From JAPOXR01 sp965221815 (lineage in GTDB: Bacteria; Pseudomonadota; Alphaproteobacteria; Rhodobacterales; Rhodobacteraceae): a DNA stretch of 64,000 bases. Of the stretch, positions 9,226-18,387 are shown one piece after another. Location of the stretch: assembly GCA_965221815.1 (NCBI GenBank), contig OZ244915.1, positions 1,984,001 through 2,048,000 on the forward strand, written 5' to 3'. Position 1 is the stretch's first letter. Each line of letters starts with the position of its first letter. The notes under the pieces are model-generated. The model worked only from the letters and a program-made list of their open reading frames with translations, made no database searches and was not told the origin of the DNA. The position numbers were made by a program, and so were the translations under genes.

Positions 9226-10110
9226 TCATTTCCGTGGAAGGCTGGACAAATACGCAGCGATCGCATCATGATCCGTGAGTGGGACATGATTTGAGTAAGC
9301 GAGGGTGACAAGATACATGGCACTTCTCTCGCTGACAGCGCCTGCCCATTCGCTCAGCCCGTTGAGAATTTCATCCCTGTCGATTCCAGCAAGACGCGGC
9401 GCCGGTTTCTCACCTTCCTTGAGGGCCCTTGCTCCAGCAAATTTCTGGGATGACGACTCGGCAAACAGTAGGTTGCGCGGCGTATGACAAGTGCCGCAAT
9501 GTCCCAATCCATTGACAATATATGCGCCGCGATTCCATTCATCTGTCTTCTCCGGGTCCGCTTCGAATGGGCGGGCCCGATGCGCAACAGGCTTCCACAA
9601 AGCCAGTGCCGGACGCAGATTGAATGGAAACGATAATTGATGTGAGGGGGTACGGTTTGCAACCGCTGGCAGATTGTCCAGATACGCCTTGAGATGCAAA
9701 AGATCGGAAATGGAGACTGTTGCGTATGAAGTATAAGGGAATGCAGGATAATAGTGTCGGCCGTCAGGGCTCAATCCTGCACGCATCGCGTTGACAAAGT
9801 CCGTGTCCGACCAGCTGCCAATGCCGGTTTCAGGATCAGGCGTGATGTTGGGCGGAACAAATATCCCGTGGGTGGTCTCTAAACCCTTTCCCCCTGACGG
9901 AATGTCGCGACTCGCAGCCATCGTATGGCAATTTGCGCAACCACCCATCTGGTAGAGAATTTCTCCCGCGTCGGTATCGGCGACAAAATTGGCTGGCAAC
10001 GCAGCTTGCAAATCATCGGCACTGATTCCCCGATCTTGCGCAACCCAAAGCCAACCCAATGCCAATGCAACCAACAGACCAGCAGCGAGAGCGATCAGTT
10101 GCCATCGCAT
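9226..10110 (-). CDS. Diheme cytochrome c, membrane-anchored
   Basis: 294 residues. An N-terminal hydrophobic segment (about residues 5-24) anchors or exports the protein. Two class I heme sites are visible: CANCH (C58, C61, H62) and CGTCH (C205, C208, H209). The arrangement resembles the cytochrome subunits that accept electrons from periplasmic dehydrogenases. It lies 17 bp downstream of the cytochrome c' gene and is probably cotranscribed. The electron donor is not in evidence. Confidence 0.85.
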   Translation of the reverse strand: MRWQLIALAAGLLVALALGWLWVAQDRGISADDLQAALPANFVADTDAGEILYQMGGCANCHTMAASRDIPSGGKGLETTHGIFVPPNITPDPETGIGSWSDTDFVNAMRAGLSPDGRHYYPAFPYTSYATVSISDLLHLKAYLDNLPAVANRTPSHQLSFPFNLRPALALWKPVAHRARPFEADPEKTDEWNRGAYIVNGLGHCGTCHTPRNLLFAESSSQKFAGARALKEGEKPAPRLAGIDRDEILNGLSEWAGAVSERSAMYLVTLAYSNHVPLTDHDAIAAYLSSLPRK

Positions 10111-10127
10111 GGATCAGACCGCGCACT

Positions 10128-10562
10128 TTACTTGCTGCGATATTTGCTGTGACAGGCCTTGCATGCCTGCCCGAGCTGACCAAAGGTCATTTGCAGGTCA
10201 CCCTGTGACAGGGATTTCTGCATGGCCAGTCCGGCAGCTTCCAGTTGTTGTGATACCATGGCAAAACCTTCGGGATCTTCAAATATCGTTGGCAATGCCT
10301 CGGTATTACCTCCGGTCTCGGTCCCCGCCGGAAAGTGCAGCGGATATGATTTTGCAATGACGGCAATGGCCCAACCCGCGGTGCGGACATAGTCAGCATT
10401 GAATTCTGTCTGGCCTTGTGCCATCGCGCCGAGATTGCGCATCTGTCCCCCGACGAATTTCATAGCGGACTGCCGAGCTTCGATATACTCCAGACTCTCT
10501 TGCGCCGAAACGCCAAGCGACATGGCAGTCACGGCCGCCGCAATTACCAATGTTTTCATCAT
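10128..10562 (-). CDS. Class II cytochrome c (c'/c-556 type)
   Basis: 144 residues. Signal peptide of about 20 residues ending SLGVSA. A four-helix-bundle protein with the heme site CKACH near the C-terminus (C134, C137, H138), the hallmark of cytochrome c'. AAGGAG sits about 8 nt before the ATGATG start. It is periplasmic; c' cytochromes bind NO or shuttle electrons. It precedes the diheme cytochrome gene on the same strand. Confidence 0.85.
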   Translation of the reverse strand: MMKTLVIAAAVTAMSLGVSAQESLEYIEARQSAMKFVGGQMRNLGAMAQGQTEFNADYVRTAGWAIAVIAKSYPLHFPAGTETGGNTEALPTIFEDPEGFAMVSQQLEAAGLAMQKSLSQGDLQMTFGQLGQACKACHSKYRSK

Positions 10563-10761
10563 TCTGCTCCTTCCAGTTCAATTTGCAAAAACACATCCCA
10601 TATGTTGTGTCGTGATCGAACCCAGTTTCCTGCACGAGACTACCATATCAAACCTCCTGATGCCATTCGGCTCTCTGTTGAGCAGTCGTTGCGATCCAAC
10701 ACGATACTGCACTTCCAATTTGAGTGGGGCACATTATCCGGTAAGACATTTTCAACGCCCC

Positions 10762-10790
10762 AGAATCTCATATGTGTTTGATCAGGTACA
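10762..10790 (+). repeat. IS end-like motif, copy 1
   Basis: TCTCATATGT, then TGATCAGGTACA, matches the right end of the IS4-family element at 24791-24814 and a segment at 13908-13936. The shared core is about 25 bp. It looks like an orphan IS terminus in the gap between cytochrome c' and the NYN gene; nothing else in 10563-10852 was recognised. Confidence 0.5.
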
Positions 10791-10852
10791 CCGCCCGATG
10801 CGTCAGGTGGGCGCGCGCCGGGTCAGTGGGTGGGACCCTGGTCGTGCTTCCA

Positions 10853-11554
10853 TCACCGCGAATTTCGGCTTGGGGGCTTGGGAACACCGCTTCTTAAGAC
10901 GTCAATATGTTCGAAAAGGTCGCCGGGAATATTCTGCCACAGAGGATCAAGGATAAACTGGATACCTTCTCTCCGCGCCATCTTGGCCGCCGGAACGAAA
11001 TCTGCGTCACCGGAAACAAGGACGATGATCTCAGCCTGACGTTTGAGAGTAATGGAGGCAATGTCGAGTCCAATCCGCATATCTACGCCTTTTTGGCGGA
11101 AGGAAGGCACGAAATCTTTGTCGGTCAGATCCTGAAAAGTGGTGCGGCCTGCAAGAAGATCATCTTGTGGTTGCGCCCGGAGCGTCCAAAAAGGATCCGT
11201 GTTTTTTCTTACCTCGCCCAGTCGAACCGCAAGGTTGGGAAAGCCGTAAAGAATGTCAAACAAGCCGGTTCGAAACTGTGCCTCTCGTGATCTGGCATAG
11301 TCTATTGCGCGCTTGTCTACAGGCGTATGCGCTTTTTGGCTGTAGGGGCGGGCATCATAGTAGAATGTTCGGTAAAGGAGCGCGGAACTTTCAGGAACTT
11401 TGTAGATCTTGTTCAATTGTTTCAGGTGAGTGTTCACCAGTTGCCGCAGTGCGTCAGCAACGCATTGCAGATCATCGGGATTGATTGCCGGCAGAACGGC
11501 CCGAATCCGCCTGAGAAAGTATCCGCCATCAATGAGGATTGCAGCTTTGGGCAT
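10853..11554 (-). CDS. NYN-domain (PIN-like, LabA-type) protein
   Basis: 233 residues. The N-terminus KAAILIDGGYF carries the first acidic residue of the NYN/PIN fold, KGVDMRIGLDI the central acidic residues, and VSGDADFVPAAKMARREG the C-terminal acidic cluster. Such proteins are predicted metal-dependent ribonucleases. The gene stands alone, flanked by IS ends on both sides. AGGG lies about 6 nt upstream of the ATG. Confidence 0.85.
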   Translation of the reverse strand: MPKAAILIDGGYFLRRIRAVLPAINPDDLQCVADALRQLVNTHLKQLNKIYKVPESSALLYRTFYYDARPYSQKAHTPVDKRAIDYARSREAQFRTGLFDILYGFPNLAVRLGEVRKNTDPFWTLRAQPQDDLLAGRTTFQDLTDKDFVPSFRQKGVDMRIGLDIASITLKRQAEIIVLVSGDADFVPAAKMARREGIQFILDPLWQNIPGDLFEHIDVLRSGVPKPPSRNSR

Positions 11555-11703
11555 CGTGAACCCTAAAGGAAAGCTCCAAGGGATCGGCCTTGCTCATGAT
11601 CGCCAATCCTGCATCCAAGACGGAATTCAGGACGGAAGCAAGGCGTACTGCCATGGAGCAGATGGTGAAAAGATAGTCCGTAATCTGCTCAACGTCAAGA
11701 AGC

Positions 11704-11968
11704 TGTACCTGCTCACGACATATGAGACGCGAGCCCCTTATGGGTTTGCAGCGATTCGCCATGATTCGAGATATTCGTTTGGCGTCTGATCATCACGTGC
11801 GTCATAGGGTCTCCATCCGTTGGTGATGTCGAGATGTGTGTCGATCCGGGGGTTTGGTTCGGCGATCTGGGTGGCGATGTCCTGCACAGTGTCAAATTCA
11901 TGTCTCCATGTCGCTGGCATCCTGTCGACAACCCCGTTCATTTTCGTACCTCTTATGAAGCCCCGCAT
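11704..11968 (-). mobile_element. Remnant of the right end of the DruA-type IS4 element
   Basis: On the minus strand this repeats the last ~260 bp of the element ending at 24814: the terminal sequence (TCTCATATGT, then GAGCAGGTACA) and a peptide ending NEYLESWRIAANP, which corresponds to the tail read at 24661-24780. The transposase core is absent. It abuts a copy of the leader repeat at 11948 in the opposite orientation. Confidence 0.7.
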
Positions 11969-12197
11969 GTCAAGTCTTGAATCAATCCATCGTGAATCTC
12001 CATCCTGGTGGACGTGCAGAGTGTGTTCGGGGGGACCGTCGCGACACAGAGCGCGTTCAACGCCGCGCCAACCTCTTATCCGGTTCGGGTGCCGGCGGTG
12101 ATGCCGGTCCCGTGACCCACATACCCCGTTCAGGGATGCGACGTTCCAGGCGGCTGGGATCCATCTTTGTTCCGGTGCCGCCCCGCGGCGGCCTCCC
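11948..12197 (+). repeat. Leader repeat, copy 1 (matches 21869-22125)
   Basis: About 250 bp repeated in direct orientation upstream of the IS4-family transposase at 22177. Both copies begin CCTCTTATGAAGCCC, share the segment CATCCTGGTGGACG, and end GTGCCGC then CGGCGGCCTCCCC. This copy has a G6 run where the other has G15. It stops abruptly where IS110 sequence begins, so it is probably the severed 5' leader of a second DruA-type element. Confidence 0.7.
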
Positions 12198-12275
12198 CAA
12201 GTACGAACCGATCACGCAGCCCCCCGGTCTCCTCCGCCGTCCCGTCAGACGGCCTCGGAAAGGGCGGTGCGGTTC

Positions 12276-13400
12276 TCAGGCCACCAGCCGGGCTCCGGTT
12301 GGAACCAGGCCATTCGTGGCGAACCGCCACAGGGCGATCAACAGTTTGCGGGCGACCGCCACGATGGCCCGCTTGCGGACGCGACCATTGTGGGCTGCAC
12401 AATAGGCATGGAACCACTGGGTGATCGGGCTGTCGGGTTGGGACCGGACCCAGCGCCACGCCATCGGGATCAGAGGCTTGCGGACCAACGGGTTGCCCGC
12501 CTTGCTGATCCCCTGATCATGGGCAACGGTGCCGCTGGCCCAGGCGGCCAGCTCCCGCCGGTTCCGGAAGTCCCGGTCGAAGACCTCGGCCCCGAGCAGC
12601 GTGGCGTCATTGGCCCCGATGCCCACGAGCTGCACGCGGGTGGCCTCCATGGACGGTGTCCCATCGGGACGGGTCGACGGGGCCACCCGTTCGGCCTTGG
12701 CGACCTCGATGGCGGCCAGTTGCTTGACAATGACCGCCCGCTGGTCCCGCAGACAGGCAATCTCCCAACGGATCCCCGCCGGCAAGGGGTTTCCGAACGG
12801 GGTCCGAAGGTGCGGTAGGCGGGCATCGAAGTCGGCTGCGCCTGGTGCGAGACCGGCGATGCCGTGCAGCCGGAGCAGGCCCCGGATCGTGTTGTGCAAC
12901 CGGACACGGGTGCGGACAAGGCGCTCGCGGTGGCGCATCAGACGCTTGGCGTCTTCCTCTTCAAGGGTGGGAATGCGCACCCGGGCAAGGGCACCGGCCT
13001 CCCCGCGGTCCCAGGCCACGAGGGCCCGCACCATGCGCCGGGCATCGATCGGGTCGGTCTTGGCCACCTTAGCGCGGCGCACGACCTCAAGGCTGGCCGG
13101 ATCACACATCACGATGGCGATGTCGGGGGCCTCCTGGTGCAGCCAGCGGGCCAGCCAGAACCCTTCATAACCGACTTCATAGGTCAGCAGGATCCGGTCT
13201 GTTGTCATGTCCTGGGCCTTGCGGATCCTGGCAATCAGGCCCGCCGCATCCCCCGCCCCCAGCGTGTGGATGCGGGTCGTGTTGGGGGCACCGGGGATGG
13301 AGATCCCGACCACCCAGCTCTTGGGACTGACCTCGACAGCGACATACAGGGCCCCGGCAGTGTCTCCGGACGGCGTGACATCATTGATGGTCTGTGGCAT
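12276..13400 (-). CDS. IS110-family transposase (DEDD recombinase)
   Basis: 374 residues; start ATG 13400 with AAAGGAG 8 nt upstream. The N-terminal RuvC-like domain shows VAVEVSPKSWVVGIS, LLTYEVGYEGFW and DPASLEVVRRAKVAKTDPID. The C-terminal Transposase_20 domain shows HDQGISKAGNPLVRK. Just before it the sequence reads AAWASGTVAHDQG, where relatives usually have an extra GLxPTPxx stretch before SG, so about eight residues may be deleted in frame. The frame is otherwise intact over normal length. IS110 elements lack terminal repeats, so exact ends are not called. Confidence 0.85.
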   Translation of the reverse strand: MPQTINDVTPSGDTAGALYVAVEVSPKSWVVGISIPGAPNTTRIHTLGAGDAAGLIARIRKAQDMTTDRILLTYEVGYEGFWLARWLHQEAPDIAIVMCDPASLEVVRRAKVAKTDPIDARRMVRALVAWDRGEAGALARVRIPTLEEEDAKRLMRHRERLVRTRVRLHNTIRGLLRLHGIAGLAPGAADFDARLPHLRTPFGNPLPAGIRWEIACLRDQRAVIVKQLAAIEVAKAERVAPSTRPDGTPSMEATRVQLVGIGANDATLLGAEVFDRDFRNRRELAAWASGTVAHDQGISKAGNPLVRKPLIPMAWRWVRSQPDSPITQWFHAYCAAHNGRVRKRAIVAVARKLLIALWRFATNGLVPTGARLVA

Positions 13401-13905
13401 GGTGTGATCTCCTTTCATGCTCTGGGCACGGCCACAGGACTGCGTCACGGATGTCCGTGGCCGGGCCGGGGTGGAGGGAACGGTTTTAGCGCAAGACTCC
13501 GCCGAAACCGACCCCGGAAAGGATCATGGTATCTTTGGGCGATCGTACGACCAACGTGATCCCTGTGGCCGGGCAGGTTGCCTCCATACGGCCCTGAACG
13601 CGGAGTCACCGTTGACCGGGAGGGCAGCGATGGGACAGGGCGCATTGGCGACCCGCGTGTTGATGGGCACCGCGTCGCCGGGTACTGGGGCTTTCAGGGC
13701 ACCGGAGATGCGAACTGCAGACGGTCTTCGGGTCCGACATTGTGTCGGGTTGTCAGAGGTGACAGCGCTGACTGGTTCGGTCGGCTGGCGTGTGACCCTA
13801 TCCGCGATCCCACGCCCGACCTTAGCCTCCAAGATCTGAGGACTGTTCCCCGCAAGACCGGGGTGGCACACGGGGCCCAACGCCCTAGGACTGGGTCGCC
13901 GCCGC
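13401..13905. other. Non-coding flank upstream of the IS110 transposase
   Basis: 505 bp with no credible gene. The part next to the transposase start is where many IS110 elements encode the structured bridge RNA. I see GC-rich inverted segments (for example CCCCGCAAGACCGGGG near 13850) but no verified RNA. The right end runs into the IS end-like motif at 13908. Confidence 0.4.
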
Positions 13906-14640
13906 TCAGAATTTCACATGTGCCTGATCAGGTACAGGTCGCGCGGCGGCACGTTCCACAAGTTGGACGATGTGCGGCCCCATTGCATCAACGATGCGTG
14001 CCACGCCGGCAGCATTTGGATGTATGCCATCATCCTGAAAATATGTCTGGAGAATTTCGGTTAGGCTACCCGCCTCTTCGAGTGGTGCAAAGAAACTTGG
14101 AAACAAAAGGGTTTGATATTCTTCGGCAAGCGACGGGAAAATCGCCTCAAATTCCTGTTTGTAATCTTCTCCATAATTGGCGGGTGCCCCCTGCCCGATC
14201 AACAAGACCGGCACCGCCGCTTCTTTGGTACGTGACAGGATTGCTTCCAGATTGTGTCGTGTATCGCGCGGCAATAATCCACGCAGGACGTCATTCCCGC
14301 CGAGAGAAAGAATCAGGGCATCAGGATCTGAACCCAGCGTCCAGTCGATACGTGCCAGACCACCTGCTGTGGTCTCACCGGACACGCCGGCATTGACAAT
14401 TTCAGCATCAATCTCTCTGGCCGCCAACCAGTTTTGTAACTGAGGAACAAACCCGTCCTTGGGATTCAAACCATAGCCGTGCACCAAACTGTCACCGAAA
14501 GCGAGCACCGTCACAGTCTGTGCCACCGCGGGTTGGAAGAACGATATCAACAGGAGCAGAACGGCAGCCAGCTTGCAGAAAGAACGGCATAACCTATATG
14601 GAAAGGGAAAAAATTCCCACCTTAGGCACGTGATGGACAA
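13906..14640 (-). CDS. tesA: Arylesterase / acyl-CoA thioesterase I-like SGNH hydrolase
   Basis: About 244 residues. Signal peptide ends near QPAVAQ. SGNH blocks are present: FGDSLVHGYG (nucleophile Ser), GGNDVLRG, and DGIHPNAAG with the Asp-His pair. It is periplasmic and hydrolyses esters or thioesters. The start is uncertain: there is no in-frame ATG near the signal peptide, and TTG 14640 fits, overlapping the divergent ybbA start. The last residues (VPDQAHVKF) are encoded by the IS end-like motif at 13908-13936, so the native C-terminus seems replaced. The tesA-ybbA-ybbP neighbourhood is conserved widely. Confidence 0.8.
   Translation of the reverse strand: MSITCLRWEFFPFPYRLCRSFCKLAAVLLLLISFFQPAVAQTVTVLAFGDSLVHGYGLNPKDGFVPQLQNWLAAREIDAEIVNAGVSGETTAGGLARIDWTLGSDPDALILSLGGNDVLRGLLPRDTRHNLEAILSRTKEAAVPVLLIGQGAPANYGEDYKQEFEAIFPSLAEEYQTLLFPSFFAPLEEAGSLTEILQTYFQDDGIHPNAAGVARIVDAMGPHIVQLVERAAARPVPDQAHVKF
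13908..13936 (+). repeat. IS end-like motif, copy 2, inside the tesA 3' end
   Basis: AGAATTTCACATGTG followed by CTGATCAGGTACA. It matches the 10762-10790 motif at most positions and the right end at 24791-24814 in its core. It supplies the stop codon and last residues of the arylesterase on the other strand. Confidence 0.5.
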
Positions 14641-15322
14641 TATCGTTCTCAAGCTCAAAAATGTGTCGCTGACACTGACCGGGAATGCCGGCGATGTGGA
14701 AATCCTGAAAGACATTTCATTCTCTGTCAATAAAGGTGAAACCGTGGGGCTCACCGGCCCTTCGGGATCGGGAAAGTCCTCGCTGCTGATGTTGATGGGC
14801 GGCCTTGAACAGGCCAGTGCTGGCGAGGTCAGCGTCCTCGGGCGCGATCTCAATACAATGAATGAAGACCAATTGGCACGTTTTCGTATGCGTCATTTTG
14901 GCATCGTATTTCAATCTTTTCACCTCATCCCCACGATGACGGCACTGGAAAATGTCGCGACCCCACTGGAGCTGGCGGGGCAGAGTCATGCCCGTGACAA
15001 GGCCCGCCAAGCCCTCGAGTCGGTGGGGTTGGCCGACCGGGTTGATCACTATCCTTCACAAATGTCAGGTGGTGAGCAACAACGTACGGCCCTCGCCCGC
15101 GCTGCCGCTCCTTCACCCGATATTCTGCTGGCGGATGAACCCACCGGCAATCTTGATGAAGCTAATGGGAAGACAATTATGGATCTGATGTTCGGTCTGC
15201 GCGACGCACATGGCAGCACTCTGATTCTGGTCACCCATGATCACGCGATCGCCAGTCTCTGCAGCAAGTCAATCTCCCTCAGGGATGGGCGGCTTCACAC
15301 GGCAAAACTCACCGCAAGCTGA
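14633..15322 (+). CDS. ybbA: ABC transporter ATP-binding protein, LolD/YbbA type
   Basis: 229 residues from ATG 14633; the frame is open upstream but homology starts here. Walker A GPSGSGKSS, signature SGGEQQRTALARA, Walker B ILLADEPTGNLD and switch VTHDHA are all present. It pairs with the FtsX-like permease that follows at a TGATG overlap. YbbAP with TesA is a conserved trio thought to work on envelope lipids or hydrophobic compounds. It is divergent from tesA with overlapping 5' ends, so the two genes must share a very compact promoter region. Confidence 0.88.
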   Translation: MDNIVLKLKNVSLTLTGNAGDVEILKDISFSVNKGETVGLTGPSGSGKSSLLMLMGGLEQASAGEVSVLGRDLNTMNEDQLARFRMRHFGIVFQSFHLIPTMTALENVATPLELAGQSHARDKARQALESVGLADRVDHYPSQMSGGEQQRTALARAAAPSPDILLADEPTGNLDEANGKTIMDLMFGLRDAHGSTLILVTHDHAIASLCSKSISLRDGRLHTAKLTAS

Positions 15323-17886
15323 TGCATATTCCGGCCGCTTTCCGCATTGCACAGCGCGAGATGCGCGGCGGAATCAGGGGATTTCGTGTCCTGATCGCCT
15401 GCCTTGCCCTTGGCGTCGCGTCGGTTGCTGCAATTGGCACAGTGCGGGACAAGGTCGAAGCCGGTCTCACAGAGCAGGGCGCCGTGTTGCTCGGCGGTGA
15501 TGCGGAAATCCAGCTGAGTTACCGGTTCGCAACCGAGGATGAGAAACAATGGCTGCGGACCCACGCACAGGAGGTCTCGGAAATCGTCGTGTTTCGTTCC
15601 ATGGCCACCACTGTTCCTGATCGTGCCGGTGCCGGTAACACGGTTGCTGCAGATGTATCGAATCGTGCACTCACCCAGATCAAGGCTGTTGACGACAGAT
15701 ACCCTCTCTACGGTCGGATCGAACTGGATCCACCCATGGACCTGGACGCCGCTCTTGCGCAACAGGACGGGATTTACGGTGCCGTCATACATGGAGACCT
15801 GATCAACCGGCTGCAATTGAAAATCGGGGATAGATTGACCTTGGGATCGCGCCAGTTTCAACTGCGTGCGCGTCTCCGCGCTGAACCTGACGGAGTCAAT
15901 ACCGGATTTGCTCTCGGGCCACGAACAATCGTGCGGCAGGCCGGCCTCGAGGATTCCGGATTGATCGGCCCCGGCAGTCTGTATACGACTCGTTACAGAC
16001 TCCGACTTGATCCGAATGTTGATCTTGATGCCTTCAGAGACGCGACCCGGACATCCCTGCCTGACTCGGGTCTCCAATGGGTCGATCGGCGCAACGGCAG
16101 TCCGGCGGCCCGCTCCTTTGTGCAGCGCGTTGGCTCATTTCTGGTGCTGATTGGTCTTGCCGGAATCGCAATCGGGGGAATCGGCGTCTCGGCAGCGGTC
16201 AGGACCTATCTGGAAAGCAAAACGGAGACCATCGCGACGCTTAAAACGCTCGGGGCGAAACGCGGCACTATTTTTCTTGCCTATCTGATGCAGGTCGGCA
16301 TCATGATTGCCATCGGGATTGCCTTTGGCATCATGATCGGATCTCTGACGCCGCAACTGCTGAGGCCACTTCTGGTGGCTCAGTTGCCGGTTCCTGTTGG
16401 CACTGGATTTCCTGTTGCGCCGTTGGCAGAAGCCACCCTCTATGGCGCACTCACCGGACTCGCTTTTTCCCTTTGGTCACTCTCAAAAACAGGAGAAGTC
16501 AAGCCCGCGGAACTCTACAGAATGGGTACGATTCAGAAACGCTCAATCCCATCCCCCGCCCTGCTTATCGCTATTTTCATGTGCGTTGCACTCCTCATTG
16601 CATCTGCAAGCTGGCTGTCAAATGCGGCGGAAATTGCTCTCTGGACTTCTGCTGGCTTGGTCGGCTCTCTGATCGTCCTTGGATTCATGGCGACTTGCGT
16701 CCGCTGGGCAGCACGACATCTTGGGCGGTCCGGGTATCTGCGCAACCTGACCGAGCTGCGACTTGCCATGGGGTCGATCGGCGGACCCCACAGCGATGCT
16801 GGCCCCGCCATACTTTCGCTTGGCCTGGGTCTGACCATCCTCGCCGCGGTCGGCCAGATTTCATCCAATCTCGAGACGACAATTTCACGCAACATTCCCG
16901 AACGCGCACCGTCCTATTTCGTTGTTGATATTCAGAATCATCAGTTTGACAGCTTTACCCGTCTGGTCAACAGCGCGAACGGCGTCAGTCGGCTCGACAC
17001 GGCCCCCATGCTGCGGGGAATTATTTCGCGTATTAACGGCGTCGATGCCATCGAAGCCGCCGGACCACACTGGGTGTTACGCGGTGATCGCGGCGTCTCC
17101 TACGCAGCGCATCCGCCCGAAGGCACCGTGATCACGGCGGGAGAATGGTGGCCCGAGACTTACAGCGGCAAACCCCTGGTGAGTTTTGCCGATGACGAAG
17201 CGCGCGAGCTTGGTCTCAGGATCAACGACATCTTGACGCTCAATATCCTCGGGCGTGATATCGAGGTTCAGGTGGCGAATTTTCGTGAAGTCGAATTCGA
17301 ATCGATTGGCATCGGTTTCGTCATGATTGTCAATCCCGCCGCAATCGCCGCTGCTCCACACACGCATATCGCTACAATTTATGCCGAAAGTGATGACAAT
17401 CAGACGCTGTTCCGTCAAATTGCGTCGACATTTCCAAACCTGACCATCATTTCAGTCGCCGAAGGGGTCGCACGCGCCGCAAAAATCCTCAATGGTCTGG
17501 CAACAGCGATTACCTATGGTTCGGGAGTGACCCTCGCCACAGGCCTTGTGGTGCTGATCGGTGCCGCTGCAGCAGGAGAGCGCCGACGGATCTATGAGGC
17601 CGCAATCCTCAAGACACTGGGGGCGACACGTCGGCGAATCCTCACCGCCCTGGCATTGCGTGCGGCCATACTGGGGATCGCAGCAGGTCTCGTGGCAACC
17701 GTCGCGGGAGGAATCGCGGGGTGGGCCGTGTTGACCTTCGTTATGGACTCGGCATACCAGTTCAAACCAGTTACGGCGGTCGTTATTGTCTTGGCCGGGG
17801 GCATGGCTTCACTGGTCGCAGGCCTGCTGTTCGCATGGCGACCCCTGCAAGTGAAACCATCAAGAATTCTCCGTGCCCCCGATTGA
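15322..17886 (+). CDS. ybbP: FtsX-like ABC permease, YbbP type
   Basis: 854 residues. One N-terminal membrane segment, a large periplasmic region, then FtsX-type helices around residues 265-375, further helices near 410-460, and a second FtsX repeat in the last 130 residues (TLGATRRRILTALALRAAILG, tail RPLQVKPSRILRAPD). The duplicated FtsX architecture and length match YbbP. Start overlaps the ybbA stop (TGATG). Its 3' end overlaps the convergent allA end by 27 bp. Confidence 0.88.
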   Translation: MHIPAAFRIAQREMRGGIRGFRVLIACLALGVASVAAIGTVRDKVEAGLTEQGAVLLGGDAEIQLSYRFATEDEKQWLRTHAQEVSEIVVFRSMATTVPDRAGAGNTVAADVSNRALTQIKAVDDRYPLYGRIELDPPMDLDAALAQQDGIYGAVIHGDLINRLQLKIGDRLTLGSRQFQLRARLRAEPDGVNTGFALGPRTIVRQAGLEDSGLIGPGSLYTTRYRLRLDPNVDLDAFRDATRTSLPDSGLQWVDRRNGSPAARSFVQRVGSFLVLIGLAGIAIGGIGVSAAVRTYLESKTETIATLKTLGAKRGTIFLAYLMQVGIMIAIGIAFGIMIGSLTPQLLRPLLVAQLPVPVGTGFPVAPLAEATLYGALTGLAFSLWSLSKTGEVKPAELYRMGTIQKRSIPSPALLIAIFMCVALLIASASWLSNAAEIALWTSAGLVGSLIVLGFMATCVRWAARHLGRSGYLRNLTELRLAMGSIGGPHSDAGPAILSLGLGLTILAAVGQISSNLETTISRNIPERAPSYFVVDIQNHQFDSFTRLVNSANGVSRLDTAPMLRGIISRINGVDAIEAAGPHWVLRGDRGVSYAAHPPEGTVITAGEWWPETYSGKPLVSFADDEARELGLRINDILTLNILGRDIEVQVANFREVEFESIGIGFVMIVNPAAIAAAPHTHIATIYAESDDNQTLFRQIASTFPNLTIISVAEGVARAAKILNGLATAITYGSGVTLATGLVVLIGAAAAGERRRIYEAAILKTLGATRRRILTALALRAAILGIAAGLVATVAGGIAGWAVLTFVMDSAYQFKPVTAVVIVLAGGMASLVAGLLFAWRPLQVKPSRILRAPD

Positions 17887-18387
17887 TTGCCCCCGATTGA
17901 CGACGAAAGCTTGCCGGAACTGATGGGTTTCCAGATTGGCGTACGAGCCGACCCAATCGACCACCGCGAACAATCCGGAACCTGAAAGCGGCGTCAGTAC
18001 GCCATGCCAGACGTCTCGATGAATATTCACGCCCTGGTGCGGCAACGACTCAAACGCCTCTGGTACACCTGGTGTACCCCCGATATCGGACGCAACGATG
18101 ACCAGCAGCGATGCAGTGCTGAGTGGCAAAAACGCCTGTGATCCGCGTGGATGGCGTTCCATCATTGTCAATTCGTAAGGAAGCGTCCGAATTTCTGCCT
18201 CGAAAAGGCTGATTCCTATCCTTCCGTGCGAGTCAAAATCCAGCCTTGCCAGATCATTGTAGCGTTTACAGGCACCGTCATTGATGAACTGGAATCGGTC
18301 TCCCCTTTCAACAATATCGCCGTACTCAGCGAAGAATTCGGACGTCAGGGGCCGGGTTTCGATCTGCCGTTCTGACGGAACCTTCAT
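17860..18387 (-). CDS. allA: Ureidoglycolate lyase
   Basis: 175 residues. AllA-family segments are visible: RLDFDSHGRIGISLFEA, MMERHPRGSQAFLPL and HRDVWHGVLTPL, containing the active-site His and acidic residues. It splits ureidoglycolate into glyoxylate and urea, feeding the urease encoded in the same broken operon. The start overlaps the upstream gene (ATGA). The stop lies inside the end of the convergent ybbP. Confidence 0.85.
   Translation of the reverse strand: MKVPSERQIETRPLTSEFFAEYGDIVERGDRFQFINDGACKRYNDLARLDFDSHGRIGISLFEAEIRTLPYELTMMERHPRGSQAFLPLSTASLLVIVASDIGGTPGVPEAFESLPHQGVNIHRDVWHGVLTPLSGSGLFAVVDWVGSYANLETHQFRQAFVVNRGQSIGGTENS

Noticed and set aside
13578..14396. 272-codon plus-strand open frame
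   Set aside because: Antisense to the arylesterase and running into IS flank; composition rich in Arg and Pro with no domain.
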